7,071 bases of DNA from Muribaculaceae bacterium (GTDB lineage: Bacteria; Bacteroidota; Bacteroidia; Bacteroidales; Muribaculaceae), in the NCBI GenBank assembly GCA_016287065.1, contig JAEEVB010000126.1, positions 1 to 7,071 of the forward strand, given 5' to 3'. The notes beneath the pieces were generated by a model that was not told where the DNA came from, did no database searches, and saw only the letters and a program-made list of their open reading frames with translations. Below are positions 5,849-7,071 of the stretch, in pieces; position 1 is the first letter of the stretch; each line of letters begins with the position of its first letter. The translations under genes were made by a program, and so were the position numbers.

Positions 5849-5917
5849 GGTGAAAGTCGCAATGCCTTCGGCACCGCACACCGCTCTATCGAGCGACTTT
5901 TGCTTTGCGATTTTCCC
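5841..5917. other. Region with mutually exclusive stem-loops
   Basis: AAAGTCGC (5853-5860) is complementary to GCGACTTT (5893-5900). Inside it are TGCC-TTC-GGCA (5863-5873) and CGCTC-TATC-GAGCG (5882-5895), the latter overlapping the outer right arm. An alternative fold pairs GGGAAA (5841-5846) with TTTCCC (5912-5917) and TCGCAA (5857-5862) with TTGCGA (5905-5910). No known RNA family was recognised, and neither strand has an adequate T tract. Confidence 0.45.
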
Positions 5918-5958
5918 GAGCACTTCGTGGTTGGGAAATTTGAGGATGCTTTTCGTGT

Positions 5959-5970
5959 AACCAATTGGTT
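5959..5970. other. 12-bp perfect palindrome AACCAATTGGTT
   Basis: AACCAATTGGTT is fully self-complementary with no spacer, in gene-free DNA 573 bp before the lipoprotein start. It could be a protein-binding site, but there is no adjacent promoter candidate. Confidence 0.4.
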
Positions 5971-6018
5971 CTGAGCAATATCTCCTATTTTGAGATTGTA
6001 CTGCTTTCATGGAGAGAA

Positions 6019-6069
6019 TGTGTACTTTCGTGAATGTATTGTGTACTTTCGTTGGATTGTGTATATCGT
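6019..6069. repeat. Three spaced direct repeats of TGTGTACTTTCGT
   Basis: TGTGTACTTTCGT occurs exactly at 6019-6031 and 6040-6052, with starts 21 bp apart. A degenerate copy TGTGTATATCGT lies at 6058-6069, 18 bp further. The spacers share GAATGTAT/TGGAT-like sequence. The spacing of about two helical turns would suit cooperative protein binding, but that is speculation. Confidence 0.7.
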
Positions 6070-6086
6070 GTTCCTCGTCGAGGAAC
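6070..6086. other. Perfect 7-bp hairpin GTTCCTC-GTC-GAGGAAC
   Basis: GTTCCTC (6070-6076), loop GTC, GAGGAAC (6080-6086). It abuts the last TGTGTA direct repeat. No T tract follows on either strand, so it is not a standard terminator. It belongs to a series of short stem-loops up to 6169. Confidence 0.6.
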
Positions 6087-6108
6087 AGGTTCCATAGTGG
6101 CCTCAACT

Positions 6109-6141
6109 CCCCACCATTCGCCTGACGGCATCATGGTGGGG
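6109..6141. other. Perfect 9-bp inverted repeat CCCCACCAT / ATGGTGGGG
   Basis: CCCCACCAT (6109-6117) pairs with ATGGTGGGG (6133-6141). The 15-nt loop contains a further GCC-TGAC-GGC stem (6120-6129). TTTG follows on the plus strand, too short for a terminator. It may be a palindromic dispersed element or part of a structured RNA. Confidence 0.6.
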
Positions 6142-6156
6142 TTTGCTGAGTGGTGC

Positions 6157-6169
6157 TCTCCTTCGGAGA
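6157..6169. other. Short hairpin TCTCC-TTC-GGAGA
   Basis: A perfect 5-bp stem with a TTC loop, placed directly before the CTCGGAGNN array. The same CCTTCGG core occurs at 5865-5871 inside the other stem-loop region. Confidence 0.5.
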
Positions 6170-6173
6170 TTTG

Positions 6174-6218
6174 CTCGGAGGGCTCGGAGATCTCGGAGTT
6201 CTCAGAATTCTCGGCTAA
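6174..6218. repeat. Tandem 9-nt array, consensus CTCGGAGNN, 5 units
   Basis: Units are CTCGGAGGG, CTCGGAGAT, CTCGGAGTT, CTCAGAATT and CTCGGCTAA, decaying toward the right end. Again a fixed core is followed by a variable dinucleotide. It reads as Ser-Glu-X repeats in one frame of each strand, which explains the open frames here without implying a gene. Confidence 0.85.
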
Positions 6219-6447
6219 ACTGATGCCATAAAAAAGAAATAATATCAAAGAGCGCTTGTGCGCAGGTGGGCGCACGGACAAAGATAAGGGATGAGTGGAG
6301 GGATGTAAATGGCAAAAACGCTTTTCAAAGTAGAAAAGTTGGACAAAAGAGCAGTGTAAACTGAGATGATACTCCCCTAAAAATCTTAAATGGTTGAATA
6401 ATATGCGGTTAATGATTAAATTTGAAACTCTTTTTTCTGCCAAAAAA
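6219..6447. other. AT-rich intergenic stretch with two small stem-loops
   Basis: No gene is supported here. GTGCGC-AGGTGG-GCGCAC (6258-6275) and CTTTTC-AAAGTA-GAAAAG (6321-6338) are perfect 6-bp stems with 6-nt loops. Neither is followed by a T tract. The rest is unstructured AT-rich sequence leading into the lipoprotein promoter. Confidence 0.4.
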
Positions 6448-6479
6448 TTTGGTGTGCCCATTTTTATGCCCTAACTTTG
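6448..6479 (+). promoter_or_regulatory. Canonical Bacteroidota promoter for the lipoprotein gene
   Basis: TTTG (6448-6451), exactly 20 nt, then TAACTTTG (6472-6479) matches both the -33 and -7 elements of the Bacteroidota housekeeping promoter. It is the best match in the window. Transcription would start near 6486, leaving a leader of about 46 nt without a Shine-Dalgarno site. Confidence 0.8.
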
Positions 6480-6531
6480 CGTCTACTCAATAAATGAAAA
6501 TGGTTTATTTACCTGATAAAAACATTCAGCT

Positions 6532-7071
6532 ATGAATCGTTTATGTTTTATACTTCTTTTGATGTTGGTACTGCAATCTTGTGAAGCATCTGCAAAAAAG
6601 TCCACATTAAAAGGTTACAGGACCTATCAGACATTTGACGAGTACAAAATGTGTGGGATTGGAAATCCCGTAGACACTCCATTTGTTTTCGTCAGAGAGA
6701 CAAATGATAGTATTATCGTTAAATTGTCGTCAAATCCCGACGAAAGTATGGTGTATGTTCGGGAGGGAACTGTCTGGGAAATGGACACCATGCTTGATGC
6801 AGAGAAGTTATCACCCAGTTACCATTTTCATCAAGATGAATACTGGCCAAGAAGATACACGAGATATTGCGGCGATGGACATATTATTGAATTGCTCCAA
6901 GAGTATGACCCTGATAATGGGGATATATTTAGACGCATCATTTATGTAAAGAATGACACAGCGTGCATTCAAATCAATGTACCGCCTTCGATCACTTTAA
7001 GGAAGTATAGTGATATTTTAAAACTTGTCAATTCTTACACGACTTTAGATGATATTGTATATGATATGATA
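6532..7071 (+). CDS. Putative lipoprotein of unknown function, N-terminal 180 codons, truncated by window edge
   Basis: The frame is open from ATG 6532 to the last base with no stop codon. The N-terminus is a lipoprotein signal peptide: MNR, a hydrophobic core (residues 4-14), then the lipobox LQSC with the lipidated cysteine at C17. The mature protein should therefore be anchored in the inner or outer membrane. E18 and A19 follow the cysteine, and no clear surface-export motif of the S-D/E-D/E type is visible. The mature part is polar and rich in Asp, Glu, Tyr and short beta-prone stretches, with further cysteines at 41, 113 and 145. I recognise no family. Third-position A/T and the codons AGA, ATA and TTA are far commoner than in secDF or nhaD, suggesting recent acquisition or low expression. 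The start is supported by the ideal promoter upstream and the signal peptide immediately after it. Confidence 0.8.
   Translation, partial: MNRLCFILLLMLVLQSCEASAKKSTLKGYRTYQTFDEYKMCGIGNPVDTPFVFVRETNDSIIVKLSSNPDESMVYVREGTVWEMDTMLDAEKLSPSYHFHQDEYWPRRYTRYCGDGHIIELLQEYDPDNGDIFRRIIYVKNDTACIQINVPPSITLRKYSDILKLVNSYTTLDDIVYDMI

Noticed and set aside
5622..5960. A 112-codon plus-strand frame (Gly-Lys-Lys then Leu-rich repeats) and overlapping minus-strand frames that look like coiled coil or Arg-Thr repeats
   Set aside because: Arrays with periods that are multiples of three stay open in several frames at once. No start-site context, domain or coding-like composition supports any of them.
5985..6461. 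A 158-codon open frame on the minus strand, with Ser-Glu-X repeats
   Set aside because: It runs through tandem repeats, direct repeats and palindromes that explain its sequence; it has no recognisable domain, no promoter candidate, and a competing open frame on the plus strand with the same Val-Pro-Arg-Arg-Gly-Thr string from a palindrome.
5470..6531. Possible tRNA, rRNA fragment or insertion sequence in the gene-free region
   Set aside because: No cloverleaf with a T-loop GTTCGANTC-type motif, no rRNA-like block, no transposase frame, and no terminal inverted repeats with target duplication could be found by eye.

Overview
The window looks like a chromosomal segment from a member of the order Bacteroidales (Bacteroidota). 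Three things point there. SecD and SecF are fused into one protein of about 1000 residues, as is typical of that phylum. Gene starts lack Shine-Dalgarno sites and have A-rich leaders. Promoter candidates match the Bacteroidota pattern TTTG / about 20 nt / TAnnTTTG rather than the E. coli -35/-10 pattern. A gut family such as Muribaculaceae or Prevotellaceae is plausible, but the sequence alone does not settle this.

Layout. Positions 1-540 (minus strand) hold the N-terminal 180 codons of a short-chain dehydrogenase/reductase that runs off the left edge. Positions 541-826 form a divergent intergenic region with back-to-back promoter candidates and two near-perfect palindromes, plus an inverted and direct repeat leader just before the next gene. 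Positions 827-3826 (plus) encode the complete fused SecDF translocase subunit, closed by a strong intrinsic terminator at 3876-3913. Positions 3914-4134 carry several small palindromes and the promoter of the next gene. Positions 4135-5469 (plus) encode a complete NhaD-type sodium/proton antiporter. Positions 5470-6531 contain no convincing gene: this 1.06 kb stretch is a dense mosaic of tandem 9-nt and 7-nt repeats and short hairpins. Positions 6532-7071 (plus) begin an AT-richer lipoprotein gene of unknown function, preceded by a canonical promoter and running off the right edge.

How the genes may work together. SecDF pulls secreted proteins across the inner membrane using an ion gradient, and NhaD exchanges sodium for protons and so shapes that gradient. 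They have separate promoters and a terminator between them, so they are neighbours rather than an operon. Any functional link is inference, although their promoter cores share an almost identical 14-mer. The SDR and the lipoprotein have no evident link to either.

The most unusual part is the repeat mosaic downstream of nhaD. From 5606 to 5848 almost every base belongs to one of four abutting tandem arrays (periods 9, 7, 9 and 9 nt). Most have the form of an invariant core plus a variable dinucleotide. A fifth array of the same form lies at 6174-6218. No function can be assigned from sequence. It may be a repeat-expansion hotspot, a structured non-coding transcript, or degenerate repeats dispersed genome-wide.
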